DNA from: Theropithecus gelada
Taxonomy: Eukaryota > Chordata > Mammalia > Primates > Cercopithecidae
Length of the DNA stretch: 64,000 nt
Reading direction: 5' to 3'
Assembly (NCBI RefSeq): GCF_003255815.1
Contig: NC_037672.1
Coordinates: 101,160,523 to 101,224,522 of the forward strand
Under the pieces are notes generated by a model. The model did not search any database, was not told where the DNA came from, and was given only the letters and a program-made list of their open reading frames with translations. Every line of letters starts with the position of its first letter. The stretch's first letter is position 1. Both the position numbers and the translations under genes were made by a program. Positions 12,621 to 24,109 of the stretch are shown in pieces.

Positions 12621-12925
12621 TTTTTTTTTTTTTTTTTTTTTTTGAGACTGAGTCTCGCTTTGTCACCCAGGCTGGAGTGCTGTGGCCGGATCTCAGCTCA
12701 CTGCAAGCTCCGCCTCCCGGGTTCCCGCCATTCTCCTGCCTCAGCCTCCCGAGTAGCTGGGACTACAGGCGCCCGCCACCTCGCCCGGCTAGTTTTTTGT
12801 ATTTTTTAGTAGAGACGGAGTTTCACCGTGTTAGCCAGGATGGTCTCGATCTCCTGACCTCGTGATCCGCCCGTCTCGGCCTCCCAAAGTGCTGGGATTA
12901 CAGGCTTGAGCCACCGCGCCCGGCC
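12621..12925 (-). mobile_element. Young Alu of Old World monkey AluYR type, antisense
   Basis: Near-consensus reverse Alu with a long T tract and a perfect 16-bp duplication TGAAAGCTAATAGTTT (12605-12620 and 12926-12941). Changes such as GTGGCCGGATCTCAGC, CACCTCGCCCGGCTAG and CAGGCTTGAGCCACCG are those I associate with the cercopithecid AluYR group. Confidence 0.93.
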
Positions 12926-13574
12926 TGAAAGCTAATAGTTTTAAAGCCACCTCTTAACAGTTTTCCTTTCCACTCTAATACCAGACCACTTTGCTTTACC
13001 ACTTACTATTTTTCTGATATAATTGAGGTGGTCTTTTATGTTTACTTGTTGTCCTTTGAAAAGCAGATTATTTTGGATGTAACTTTTGTTTGCCTGCTGT
13101 CAATAAAAAAGCCTTTTCAATTTTGTAACTGTTATTTGTATCTATTATAATTCTTCCTTTTGTTGGCATTTTTATTAAGTTGTTTCTGGATTTCCATGTG
13201 CTTTTACATATTTTTTCAAGTTTTGCAGTAAAGACAGAGTGCAGCCTTCAGATATTTATTTGATTGTTGAAACTATGCAAAAAATAATTTGCCTAAAATG
13301 ATATGAATTTTACTGCCTTCCAATCAATTTGCACCTGGTCATAGTAGAATATGTTCTAGTCTGTTAAGTCCCAAACACAAAATGCGGTCTGGCACTCTCT
13401 GTGCAAAATAAAGATTAGTTGCAACAGCTGCTCATGACCCATAAAGTTTCAACTTCTGGCCTTCAGTGCTAGAGTATTTTCCACTTTGACAAATCATTTG
13501 AGAGATACATGACCTTTGTCAAAATTGCATCTTTTAGATACATTTCATTTTGTGATTTTTTTCATAACTGTCTT

Positions 13575-13890
13575 TTCTATTCTTTTGTTTGTTTGTTTGT
13601 TTGATGGGCCTCTTGATCTGTTGCCAAGGCTGGTGTGTAGAGGTGTGATCACAGCTCACTGCAACCTCCAACTTTTGGCTCAAGCGATCTTTCTGCCTCA
13701 GCCCTCTGAGTAGCTGAGACTACAGGTGATTGCCTGGCTAGTTTTTTTTTTTTTTTTTCCCTGTATTTCTTGTAGAGATGAGGATTCGCCATGTTGCCCA
13801 GGCTGGTCTTGAATTCTTGAGTTCAAGCGTTCTGTCCACCTTGGCCTCCCAAAGTGCTGGGATTACAGGCATGAACCACCAAACCTGGCC
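13575..13890 (-). mobile_element. Old Alu (AluJ-like), antisense
   Basis: Diverged reverse Alu with a (GTTT)n tail. Flanks CATAACTGTCTT (13563-13574) and CATAACTATCTT (13891-13902) form an 11/12 target duplication. Confidence 0.9.
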
Positions 13891-15209
13891 CATAACTATC
13901 TTAGACAAACTTAAGAGTAAATGAATCAATCAGGTGATTATAAATGTTGTCTTAATAAATTTCAAAGTGAGTGAGCTTTTATTAAAATAATCTATATTTG
14001 CTGACTCATATATCACTCATATATGAATATGACTATTCATATAGGTATATATGAATATATACATATAATAGGATATTATCTGTCAAGAAAAAAATCACTT
14101 GTTCATCTACTCAAATTCTTTGATTTTTATAAGTAAAATGTATATACCGATATTTGAGGGAAATTTATATTTAAAACAGCTTCAGAATAGTGAAAGTATT
14201 TGTTTCCATGTTATAGGTTTTCAATTTAAATTTAGAATTAGGTTTATCTACTCATTTATGTATTTATTTTAAACAACTTCTTGAATACCAACTATCTTCT
14301 GGGATTTTGTTATCTTCTTTGGCAATATTGGTGAACAAAATAGAAGTAGCTCCTGCCATTGTGGAGTTCACAGTCTAATGCAGAAGAAACATATTACTCA
14401 AGTAGTCACAAAATACGTTAGAAATTATCACACAAATGTCCCTTGAAGTGACGTTGCCTCCTGGATATTTGGTTAAATGCCCCTTGGGGCTTTAATGTAA
14501 TGGCCTGTGTGCTCAGTATCATACCCCATGAGTTTTAAAGTTACCAGTCTGACTTTTAAACTTCCCTCTGTCATTATTCTTAATCCGTATAAAATATACA
14601 TATGATTTCCAAAAGAAATTTAATTATATAAAACATTTCAGATTTCAAAATTATATTGAACTTAGAGGTCTATGAGAGAGGAGAATACACTGCCATTCTT
14701 TGTCCTGTTGTTTGTCATTGAGTTTGTTCTCTTTGTAATGTTCACCCAATTATCTAAAACCCTACACACATCATGGGTGACTCTTCATTTACAACCTCTT
14801 GTGAAGTTTAACCCAGTCCCTCACTGCCTCGTTAAACTGGTAGGCCTAGCTCAACCTTTTGGAAATGCTGGTGAATAAAAATTTCCTCATTGTTTAGAGT
14901 GTGATATTATAAAGATACGTACAAGTAATTATGAAGCATAAAATAGGGAATTTGACCTCCTCTTGGTTAAAGACGACACAGTGGTAAAGACATTAGGTAT
15001 AACTTCCACAAGAAAGCAACATTAAGATTAGAAAAATAAGTAGGGGCTTATTTAGGATGAAGGTGGGGATGAGAGAAGAAAGTTGAACAGCAAAGTCCTG
15101 AGGTAGGAGAAAGCAGAGTGCATTTGGGGAACTATGGAAGGCCAGCTCTACAGCATACAGGACAGGGAAAAAACAGGTGGTGCTGAATGAAGCTAGAGAT
15201 GTAGGTATT
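13891..15209. other. Intronic stretch with TA-rich palindromic block and an ancient repeat remnant
   Basis: A TA-rich block around 14005-14075 has several overlapping palindromes. About 14262-14400 (AATACCAACTATCTTCTGGG ... GTGGAGTTCACAGTCTAATG) resembles a mammalian-wide L2/MIR-like remnant. No gene is seen. Confidence 0.4.
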
Positions 15210-15220
15210 AAACATGACCT

Positions 15221-15550
15221 ATCGCAAGAACAGAAAACCAAACACCACATGTTCTCACTCATAGGTGGGAACTGAACAATGAGATCACTTGGACTTGGGA
15301 AGGGGAACATCATACACCGGGGCCTATTGGGGGGGAGGGGGGAGGGATTGCACTGGGAGTTATACCTGATGTAAATGACGAGTTGATGGGTGCTGACGAG
15401 TTGATGGGTGCAGCACGCCAACATGGCACAAGTATACATATGTAACAAACCTGCACGTTATGCACATGTACCCTAGAATTTAAGTATAATAACAAAAAAA
15501 AAATTTAAATTGCCACCAGTGAAAGTTAAAAAGCAAACAAACAAACAAAA
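15221..15550 (+). mobile_element. Short L1 3' end with apparent 3' transduction
   Basis: Only about the last 280 bp of an L1 (from ATCGCAAGAACAGAAAACC) to a first A-tract at 15494-15503. About 30-45 non-L1 bases follow (starting TTTAAATTGCCACCAGTGAA), then a second A-rich tail. The 11-bp duplication AAACATGACCT flanks the whole unit (15210-15220 and 15551-15561), so the extra segment belongs to the same insertion. The 3'UTR shares the 18-bp tandem duplication (15376-15411) with the copy at 7361. Confidence 0.85.
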
Positions 15551-15603
15551 AAACATGACCTCATTAATATATTGATTATAAATATAAATTTTCTATTTTA
15601 ACA

Positions 15604-15700
15604 TTAAAAGTAATAATTGCTAACGCGTGAATGCTTAGGTACCATGCACTCTTCTAAGAACTTTATATATAACTCATTTAATACTAAAATTTTAATTTTT
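15604..15700 (-). repeat. Possible MIR remnant
   Basis: Text like GCACTCTTCTAAGAACTTTA then AACTCATTTAATACT resembles the reverse MIR 3' part. Weak. Confidence 0.35.
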
Positions 15701-16069
15701 TATATAAATAGTAATTACAAAATGATTTGTATCAAAATGCTGCATCAGTAAAGAATATTACATGAAACAATGTCTACTCAAAATTTCAGATACAGATTTA
15801 GAAGTAGTACTCTGTAGTGGCAATATAAAACTTGCTAAATTTTTTGCTACTTATACTACTCTGTAATAAGTAGTTTTAAGATCAGAACATATTTGATTAT
15901 TTCACCTATGAGATATAAAATTCTAAATCACTGTTTTGAAGTCCAGTTTACTGACATTTTGTGTCACTTCTATATTGTCTCAAAAACCACTTCCATAAGT
16001 AACTTCAAAAGAGCTGCTTCATAAAGTCACTTCAGTGTTATCAATTACATATTAAAAACTTTGAGTTCA

Positions 16070-16372
16070 GGCCCCGGCATAGTGGCTCATGCCTGTAATC
16101 CCAGCACTTCGGGAGGTTGAGGTGGGTGGATCACCTGAGGTCAGAAGTTCGAGATCAGCCTGGTCAACATGTTGAAACCCCTTCTCTACTAAAAATACAA
16201 AAATTAGCCAGGCGTGATGGCGCATGCCTGTAATCCCAGCTACTTGGGAGGCTGAGGCAGGAGAATCACTTGAACCCAGGAGGCGGAGGTTGCGGTGAGT
16301 CAAGATTGCGCCATTGCACTCCAGCTTGGACATAGAGTGAGACTTTGTCTCAAACAAACAAAACAAAAACCA
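16070..16372 (+). mobile_element. Alu with 16-bp target duplication
   Basis: Sense Alu. Flanks AAAAACTTTGAGTTCA (16054-16069) and AAAAACTTTGAGCTCA (16373-16388) differ at one base. Confidence 0.95.
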
Positions 16373-16399
16373 AAAAACTTTGAGCTCAAATATTTTTAG

Positions 16400-16700
16400 C
16401 TCCCACATACGGGTACTAAAGAAGATAGGGTAAAGAAAGTACAGTTAATAAGTACAAAAATACAATTAGATAGAAGAAATAAGATCTAGTGTTCAGTATC
16501 ACAATAGGGCAGCTATATTTCTAAATAACTGAATAACTAAAAGACTAGAATTAGAATGTTTCTAACACAAAAGAATGCTAACTGCTTGAGGTAATGGATA
16601 CTCCAATAACTCTGATTTGATTATTACACATTATATGCTTTTATCAAAATATTACATGTGATCCATAAATATGTACACCTATTATGTATTTATAATAAGG
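16400..16700 (+). mobile_element. L1MA-type 3' end fragment
   Basis: Recognisable old L1 3'UTR text: GATAGAAGAAATAAGATCTAG, CTCCAATAACTCTGATTTG and CCATAAATATGTACACC, ending in an A-rich stretch. Confidence 0.65.
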
Positions 16701-16897
16701 TAAAAATACTGGTACACTAAAAGACCACACTTTACCACTTACCTTACATGAATGTAAGAAATCTGCACTTAAACCCCCTCAAAGTTGTACAATATTTGAA
16801 AGAAATAACAAAGATTAAAACAAATTTTATTAAAACAACTTTATTGAGGGTTTAATTCCTTATGAAAACACTTTTGAACTCTTAGCAGATTATCATT

Positions 16898-17172
16898 GTT
16901 TCTTTTGAGATGGGGTCTCTGTCACCCAGACTGGAGTGCAGTGGTGTGATCTTGGCTCACTGCAACCTCTGCCTCCTGGGCTCAAGTGATCTCCCACCTC
17001 AGTCTCCTGAGTAGCTGGGACCACAGGTGTGCACCAACACCCGCGGCTATTTTTTATATTTTTAGTAGAGATAGTGGGATTTCACCATGTTGTCCAGGCT
17101 GGCCTTGAACTCCTGAGCTCAAACGACGAGCCTGCCTCAGTTTCCCAAATTGGTGAACCAACACACCTGGCC
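16898..17172 (-). mobile_element. Alu, antisense
   Basis: Reverse Alu from TTTTGAGATGGGGTCTCTGTC to ACACCTGGCC, moderately diverged. Confidence 0.9.
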
Positions 17173-17213
17173 AGAAGATTATTTTTTTGAAAGCAATTCC
17201 TTCACTGACATAC

Positions 17214-17565
17214 AGGAGTACCTTGGATATGTTGTAGGTCTGGTTCCAGACCACTACAATAAAGTGAACATTGCAGTAAAGCAAGTCACAGAAATTCTAG
17301 GTTTCCCAGCACATTTAAAGCTTATGTTTCCACTGTACTGTAGTCTATCAGGTGTGCAATAGCATTTTATCTAAAAAATGTACATAACTTAATTAAAAAT
17401 TACTTACTGATAAAAAATGCTAATGATCATCTGATCCTTCAGCAAGTTATAATCATATGCTGGTGGAGATTCTTGCCTCAATGTCCGTAGCTGCTGACTG
17501 ATTAGGGTGGTGGTTGCTGAAAGTTGAGGTGGCTTTTGCAATTTTTGTTAGTATGTAAGAATGCT
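17214..17565 (+). mobile_element. Tigger-type (pogo) DNA transposon end
   Basis: Starts CAGGAGTACCTTGGATATG after a TA. It continues with GGTTCCAGACCACTACAATA, AAAGCAAGTCACAGAAATTC, TGTAGTCTATCAGGTGTGC and TGACTGATTAGGGTGGTGG, which I recognise from a Tigger family. Its right side ends at an AluYR insertion, and I could not follow it beyond. Confidence 0.65.
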
Positions 17566-17568
17566 TAC

Positions 17569-17870
17569 TTTTTTTTTTTTTTTTTTTTGAGACGGAGTCT
17601 GGCTCTGTCGCCCAGGCTGGAGTGCAGTGGCCGGATCTCAACTCACTGCAAGCTCCGCCTCCCAGGTTCACGCCATTCTCCTGCCTCAGCCTCCCGAGTA
17701 GTTGGGACTACAGGCGCCCGCCACCTCGCCTGGCTGGTTTTTTGTATTTTTTAGTAGAGACGGGGTTTCATCATGTTAGCCAGGATGGTCTCATCTCCTG
17801 ACCTTATGATCCGCCCGTCTCGGCCTCCCAAAGTGCTGGGATTACAGGTTTGAGCCACCGCGCCCGGCCG
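17569..17870 (-). mobile_element. Young Alu of AluYR type, antisense
   Basis: Near-consensus reverse Alu with a long T tract. The 10-bp duplication GAATGCTTAC is at 17559-17568 and 17871-17880. It shares GTGGCCGGATCTCA and the wide CACCTCGCC variant with the copy at 12621. Confidence 0.93.
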
Positions 17871-17933
17871 GAATGCTTACATTTTTAATTTTATTTTAAT
17901 CTTTAATTTTTTTGAGTATTTAACAGTTGTTTC

Positions 17934-18231
17934 AGCCAGGTGTGGTGGCTCACACCTGTAATCCCAGCACTTTGGGAGGCCGAGGCGGGCAGATCACCTG
18001 AGGTCAGTAGTTCAAGACCTACCTGGCCTACATGGTGAAACCCCGTCTCTACTAAAAATACAAAAAATTAGCCAGTCATGGTGGCATGCACCTGTAATCC
18101 CAGCTACTCGGGAGGCTGAGGCAGGAGAATTGCTTGAACTTGGGAAGCGGAGGGTGTAGTGAGCTGAGATTGTACCATTGCATTCCAACCTAGGTGACAG
18201 AGCGAGACTCTGTCTCAAAAAAAAAAAAAAG
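17934..18231 (+). mobile_element. Alu, sense
   Basis: GCCAGGTGTGGTGGCTCACACC through TCTGTCTCAAAAAAAAAAAA. No clear target duplication. It directly abuts the 3' end of an antisense L1. Confidence 0.92.
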
Positions 18232-18234
18232 TCA

Positions 18235-21190
18235 TATGTATTTATGAAGTATATGTGATATGTTGATACAATCATACGATGTGTAATGATCTGATCAAAA
18301 TAATTAGGATATCCATCAGCTCAAGGATTTATCATTTCTTTGTGTTGGGAACATTCCAAATCCACTCCTCTAGTTATTTTGGAATGCACAATATAGTTTT
18401 TTAGCTCCAAGTATGAGTGAGAATATACAATATCTGTCTTTCTGTGCTTGGCTTATTTCACTTAACATAATTTCCTTCAGTTTTATTCATATTGTTGCAA
18501 CAGGATTTCATTTTTTCATGGCTGAATAGTATTCCATTGTGTATCTATTATTAAAAGTAATGGCAAAAACCACAATTACTTTTGCACCAATCTAATATAC
18601 CACATTTTCTCTACCCATTCATCCATTGATGAACAGTAAAGTTGATTCCATATCATGGCTGTTGTGAATAGTGCTACAATAAACATGGGATTGTAGATAT
18701 TCCTTCAATATACAGTTTCCTTTTTAAAAAATATATACCTAGCATTGGGCTTGCTGGATGATTCGATATTTCTATTTTAGCTTTTTGAGGAACCTTCACA
18801 CTGTTTTCTATAGTAGCTGTACTAATTTACATTCCAGCAGCTCATGAGCGTTCCCATTTGTCTGCATCCTCATTAGCATCTATTACTTTTTGTCTTTTTG
18901 ATAAAAGCTATTTTAACTGAGGTGACATGATATCTCATTGTGGCTTTAATTTACATTTCTTTGATGATTAGTGATGCTGAGCATTTTTAAAAGTATAGTT
19001 GTTGATGATTTGTATGTTTACCATTGAGAAATGTCTGTTCAGGTCTTTTGACCATTAAAAAAATGGAATTATTTGTTTTTCTATTGAGGTGTTTGAGTTT
19101 CTTATATATTCTGGTTCCTAATTTCTTCTCAGTTGAATACTTTGAAAACATTTCCTCCTATTTTTGCCTTTGCTGTGCAGGAGGTTTTTTTTCACTGGTG
19201 TGATCCCATTTACGGATTTTTTTCTTTGATTGCCTATGCTTTTGTAGCCTTATTCCAGAAATCTTTGATGAGACAAAAGTCCTTAAGTTTTTCCACAATG
19301 TTTTCTAGTGGTAGTTTCATAATTTAGGTCTTACATATAAGTCTTTAATTAATTTGTATTTGATTTTTGTATATGGTGAGAGATAGAGGTCTAGTTTCAT
19401 TCTTCTGCATAATGGATATCCAGTTTCCCCAGAACCATTTGTTAAATTGTCATTTCTTGTCAAACTTGTCATTTCCCCAATGTATGTTCCTGGCACCTTG
19501 GTTGAAAATGACTTGGTTGCAAATGTGTGGATTTATTTATTGCTTCTCTATTCCGTTCCATTGATCTATGTGTCTGTCTTCATGCCAGCACAATACTTTT
19601 TGGTAACTATAAATTTGCAGTATAACTTGAAGTCAGATAATGTAATTCCTCAAGTTTTGTTCTTTTTGCTTGGAATTATTTTGGCTATTTGGGATCTTCT
19701 ATAATTCCATACAACTTTTAGGACTTAAATTTTCTATGAAGAATATCATTCGTATTTTGATGGGAATTGCATGGAATCTGTAGATTGCTTGGGGTGGAAC
19801 AGACATTTTAACAATGTTAATTCTTCTAGGCCATGAACATGAAGTATCTTCCCATTTTTGGTGTCCTCTTCAATTTCTTTCATCAATATAGAGCTCTTTT
19901 GCTTCTTTAGTTAAGTTTATTCCTGAGTATTTTATTTTATTTGTTGCTATTATAAATGGGATTGCTCTCTTGATTTCCTTTTCAGATGTTTATTGTTGGC
20001 ATATAGGAATGCTACTGATTTTTGTATGTTGATTTTGTATTGTCCAACTTTATTGAACTTGTTTATCAGTTTTAACAGTTTTTTGTTTTTGGTGGAGTCT
20101 TTAGGTTTTCTAAATATAAGATCATATCATTTGCAAATGAGTAATTTTACTTCTTTCTTTCTAATTTGGATATGCTTTATTTCTTTCTGTGGTCTGACTA
20201 CTCTGGCTATGACTTCCAGTACTATATTGAATAAAAATGGTGAAAATGGTCATCCTTGTCTTCTTTCAGATCTTACAGAAAAGGCTGTCAGTTTTTCCCA
20301 TTCAGTATGATACTGTAGGTTTCTTATATATGGCCTTTATTGTACTGAGGTATATTTCTTTTATATTGAGTTTGATGACAGTTTTTAATCATGAAATGAC
20401 TTTAAGTTTTACCAAATGCTTTTTTAGCATCTGTTGAAATACTCATCTATTTTTTGTCCTTCATTCTGTTGATGTAATGTGTCACGTTTATTGATTTGAT
20501 ATGAATCCCACCTGATCATGATGAGTGATCTTTTTAATGTGTTGTTGAATTTTGTTTGCTAGTATTTGTTGAGGATTATTTTCATCTATATTAAACAATT
20601 TAGGTCTGCAGTTTTTAATTTTTTGTCGTTGTTGTGTCTCTGTATGGTTTTGGTATCAGGGTAATGCTGGCCCTAGAGAATGAGTTTGAAAGCATTCCCT
20701 CCTCCCAATATTTTCAGAATAGAATGAGTAGGATTGGTGTTATCTTTTCTTTAAATGTTTGGTAGAATTAAGCATTGAAACCATCAAGTCCTGGACTCTT
20801 CTTTGATGGGATACTTTTTATTACTGGCTCTATACATTACATAATATTGGCTTATTTAGGTTTTCTATTCCTTTATGGTTCAATATTAGGAGGTTGTATG
20901 TATTCAAGAATTTATCCTTTTCTTCTAGGTTTTCCAATTTATTGGCTTGTAGTTGCACAATAGTAGTCTCTGATGATTCTTTACATTTTTGAACTATCAA
21001 TTGTAATATCTCATTTTTCAATTCTGATTTTATTTATTTGTATTATCTTTCCTTTCTTCTTAGTCTGGCTAAAGGTTTGTCAATTCTGACTGTCTTTTCC
21101 AAAAAGCAACTTTTTGTTGTGTTGATCTTTTGATATAGATTTTATTGTTATAAACTTCCCTCTTAGTCCTGCTTTTGCTGTATGCCACGA
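18235..21190 (-). mobile_element. L1MA-age L1, antisense, 3' half
   Basis: In reverse orientation the 3' end (like CATCGTATGATTGTATCAAC) is at the left and ORF2 text runs rightwards to about the middle of ORF2. The frames are full of stops and shifts. A MADE1 element interrupts it at 18551-18596. Its upstream part is cut off at an Alu at 21194. Confidence 0.85.
18551..18596. mobile_element. MADE1 mariner MITE, partial
   Basis: TTAAAAGTAATGGCAAAAAC and ACAATTACTTTTGCACCAAT match about half of the 80-bp palindromic MADE1. It splits the L1 text between TGTATCTA and TATACCACATTTTC, at a TA as expected for mariner. Confidence 0.85.
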
Positions 21191-21193
21191 AAG

Positions 21194-21498
21194 TTTTTTT
21201 TTTTTTTTTTTTTTTTTGGGACGGAGTCTCACTCTGTTGCCCAGGCTGGAGTGCAGTGGCTTGATCTCCGCTCACTGCAAGCTCCACCTCCCGGGTTCAC
21301 GCCATTATCCTGCCTCAGCCTCCCGAGTATCTGGGACTACAGGCGCCCACCACCACGCCTGGCTAATTTTTTGTATTTTTAGTAGAGACAGGATTTCACC
21401 ATGTTAGCCAGGATGGTCTTGATCTCCTGACCTCATGATCCACCCACTTTGGCCTCCCAAAGTGCTAGGATTTCAGGTGTGAGCCACCATGCCTGGCC
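21194..21498 (-). mobile_element. Alu, antisense, at junction of two opposed L1s
   Basis: Near-full-length reverse Alu with a long T tract. No target duplication is visible: antisense L1 lies to the left and sense L1 to the right. Confidence 0.9.
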
Positions 21499-21499
21499 C

Positions 21500-21724
21500 A
21501 GAATATATACTTTTTAAGTACAAATTAGACTTTTACCAAGATTACCCATATCCTAGAATAGAAAACAAAACTTTAAAAGTGTAAAAAATTAAAACAAATA
21601 TATATATATATTTGTATATATATTATTAGATAATAATGGAATTAAACTAGAAATCAATAACAGGAAAGAGAAAAATTTCCAAACTTGGAAATTACACAAA
21701 GCACTCTTAAATAATTCATGTTTA
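21500..21724 (+). mobile_element. Old L1, sense, ORF2 endonuclease-end fragment
   Basis: Text such as CAGAATATATACTTTTTAAG and GGAATTAAACTAGAAATCAA belongs to ORF2 downstream of the endonuclease. It appears to resume at 22815 after later insertions. Confidence 0.6.
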
Positions 21725-21854
21725 TTAGTCTTATTTGCTGTGTAATAACTTGTCATCAACTTAGTAGCTTAATACTTTTAAAATTTATTATTATTATTCA
21801 CCCACTCTGATTCTCGTCTGTAAAACAACACCTTTTAAATTCTTGTCATTATTA

Positions 21855-21975
21855 TTTTTGGAGATGGAATCTTTCTCTTGGCCAGGCGGTAGTGCATGGT
21901 GTAATCATGGCTCATTGCCACCTCAAACTCCTAGGTTCAAGTGATCCTTCCACCTTAGCCTCCCACGTAGCTGGG
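21855..21975 (-). mobile_element. Old Alu left portion, split by an LTR
   Basis: Reverse Alu text (GGAGATGGAATCTTTCTCTT ... CCCACGTAGCTGGG) stops at an LTR and resumes at 22347 with CTGGGACTACAGGTGTGAGC. Confidence 0.85.
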
Positions 21976-22346
21976 TGTATTAGTCTGTTCTCACACTGCT
22001 ATAAAGAAACTACCCAAGACTGGGTAATTCAAAAACAAAGGAGGTTTAATTGACTCACAGTTCCACATGGCTGGGGAGGACTCAGGAAACTTACAGTCAT
22101 GGTGGAAGAGAAGCAGGCACATCTTACATGGCAGCAGGCAAGAGAGACTGAGCAAGAGTGGGGAAAACTGCCTCATAAAACCATCAGATCTCGTGAGAAC
22201 TCACTTACTATTATGAGAACGGCATGGGGGAAGCCACCCCCATGATTCAATCACCTCCCACGTGGTCCCTCCTTCAACACATAGGGATTATGGGGATTAC
22301 AATTTGAGATGAGATTTGGGTGGGGACACAGAGCCAGACTGTATCA
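21976..22346 (-). mobile_element. MST/THE1-type MaLR solo LTR inside an Alu
   Basis: 371-bp antisense LTR beginning TGTATTAGTCTGTTCTCACA and ending GACTGTATCA. It is flanked by the 5-bp duplication CTGGG (21971-21975, 22347-22351). No internal retroviral sequence is present. Confidence 0.93.
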
Positions 22347-22382
22347 CTGGGACTACAGGTGTGAGCTATCACATCCTGCAAC
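22347..22382 (-). mobile_element. Old Alu right portion
   Basis: Continuation of the Alu interrupted at 21975; short and degenerate. Confidence 0.75.
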
Positions 22383-23186
22383 AACAGTTATTATCTGACA
22401 GTTTCTGAGTCAGAAATGAGGACAACTTAGCTGGGTCCTCTACTTAGGATCTCATAAGGTGCTGCCAAGATGTTGGCTGGGCTGTTTTCTCATCTGGAGG
22501 CTGGACTGGAGAAGGATCCACTTCCATCTCTCTAAGATTATCGGAGTCTGTTGTGTGTGTGGCTGTAGAATTCATGTTAACTTGAGTTTTTAAAGCCAGC
22601 AATGAAGAAAGAGAAAATCTAGAGCTATATAATAATGAGATAGAACTTTGGATAACATAATTCAATCACCAAGGTGACATCTGATCACATATGCCACATT
22701 TTATTGGTTAGATGCAAATCATAGGTCCAGTCTTTGGAAGGCTCAATGGAAGGCTAATATAAAGGTAATGAAGATGAGGAGGCAGAGATCCCAAGGATCA
22801 TCATAAAATTTGTCTACCACACAATGGATCAAATAAAAAGTCTATGAAAATCTAGAAAATATTTTGGGCAGAATGAAAATGTAAATACAAAATTAAAAAA
22901 CCTGTGAGATTCAACTAAAACAGTATTTAGATGTAAATTTACAGAATTAAATGCTTACATAAAATATTTAAAAGTCCTCAAATAAGTAATCTAAGTTTCC
23001 ATCTGTGAAAACTAGAAAAAATAAGAACAAAATGCACCCAATACAAGAAAAAGAAAGGAAATTAAATAAGAGAGGAAATCAATATAAGTCATAGTGGAGT
23101 GACACTAGAAAGAAAATCAATGAATCCAAAAGATGACTTTTTGGAAAGCTTGCTAAAACTGATAATGCACTAGGAAGACTGACCAA

Positions 23187-23216
23187 AAAAAAAAAAAAAA
23201 GAGAGAGAGAGAGAGA
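23187..23216. repeat. A-tract and (GA)n
   Basis: About 16 A followed by about nine GA units. Confidence 0.85.
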
Positions 23217-23517
23217 AGACAAAAATCAGCAATATCTTTAAAAAATAAGTGATACTGCTACAGAGAAACAAGCATTCAAAAAAAGTATAAGATAATACTA
23301 CACACATATATAAATAGATAAAATGAACCAGTTTCTTAATATGTGCAAACTACAAAACTCTACCCAAAATGCGTCATATATCTACTAAATTTCCAAAATA
23401 TGAATCTCTATTACCTGATGGTTTCACAGGTGAATTATGTCACATATTTAAAGAAAAATAACACCAGTGCTACAAAATGCTACATAATTGAAAAGTAGAG
23501 AACACTTTATAATTCAT

Positions 23518-23628
23518 GACAGGAAGTAGGGGAGGAGAGAGATGGGAAAGAGAGAGAAGGCGAAAAGGAGAGACAGAGAAATGAGGAGAGAGAGAGAGAA
23601 AGAGAGAAAGGAGAGACAGAGAGAAATG
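23518..23628. repeat. Purine-rich (GA/GGAGA)n stretch
   Basis: About 110 bases almost entirely A and G, with repeated GAGAGA and GGAGAGACAGAGA. Confidence 0.85.
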
Positions 23629-24109
23629 CATTATCCAAAAATGGTATTTGTTTACATAATTTGAGATGGGTTTTAATATTAAAAATTCAATCAATTTAAC
23701 CCAAAAACCAATTTAAACATATTAATTGATAACAGAAAAAACATTTGGTAAAGTTCAACATCAATTTATTATAAACTCTCAGCACATTCAAATAGAAGAG
23801 AATGTCCTAAATCTGATACAGAGAATCTACAAATAACCTAAAACTAACATTCTGTTGAAAGATGAAGAACTATGTACTTTTTTCCTGTGATCAGAATAAT
23901 CAAGGATGTCCACTCTTACTACTTCTATTTAAAATTGTGCTAAAAGTACAGGAAGTCATCAAAAAGAATGGATAGGCATACAGATTCAAAAGAAATTTAA
24001 TAATGTCTCTATTCATACAATAGAAGATTGTCTATGTAGATGATCCCAATAAATCTCCAAAAATCCTCAGTGGAACTAGTAAATGAGTTTGACAAGGATG
24101 CAGAATACA

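Larger units (their letters stand above)
21725..22814. other. Insertions splitting a sense L1: ancient LTR-like repeat, Alu and MaLR LTR
   Basis: The outer parts (GCTGTGTAATAACTTGTCATC at the left; GGGTCCTCTACTTAGGATC ... TTTGTCTACCACA at the right) look like one old antisense LTR-like repeat whose family I cannot name with certainty. It contains a broken Alu, itself split by a MaLR LTR. Confidence 0.5.

Noticed and set aside
14993..15448. 151-codon minus frame, and a related one at 7893-8210
   Set aside because: Both read the reverse strand of L1 3' ends and share the same peptide text, so they are not genes.
18541..18610. MicroRNA hairpin from MADE1
   Set aside because: Only one arm of the palindrome is present, so the typical stem cannot form.
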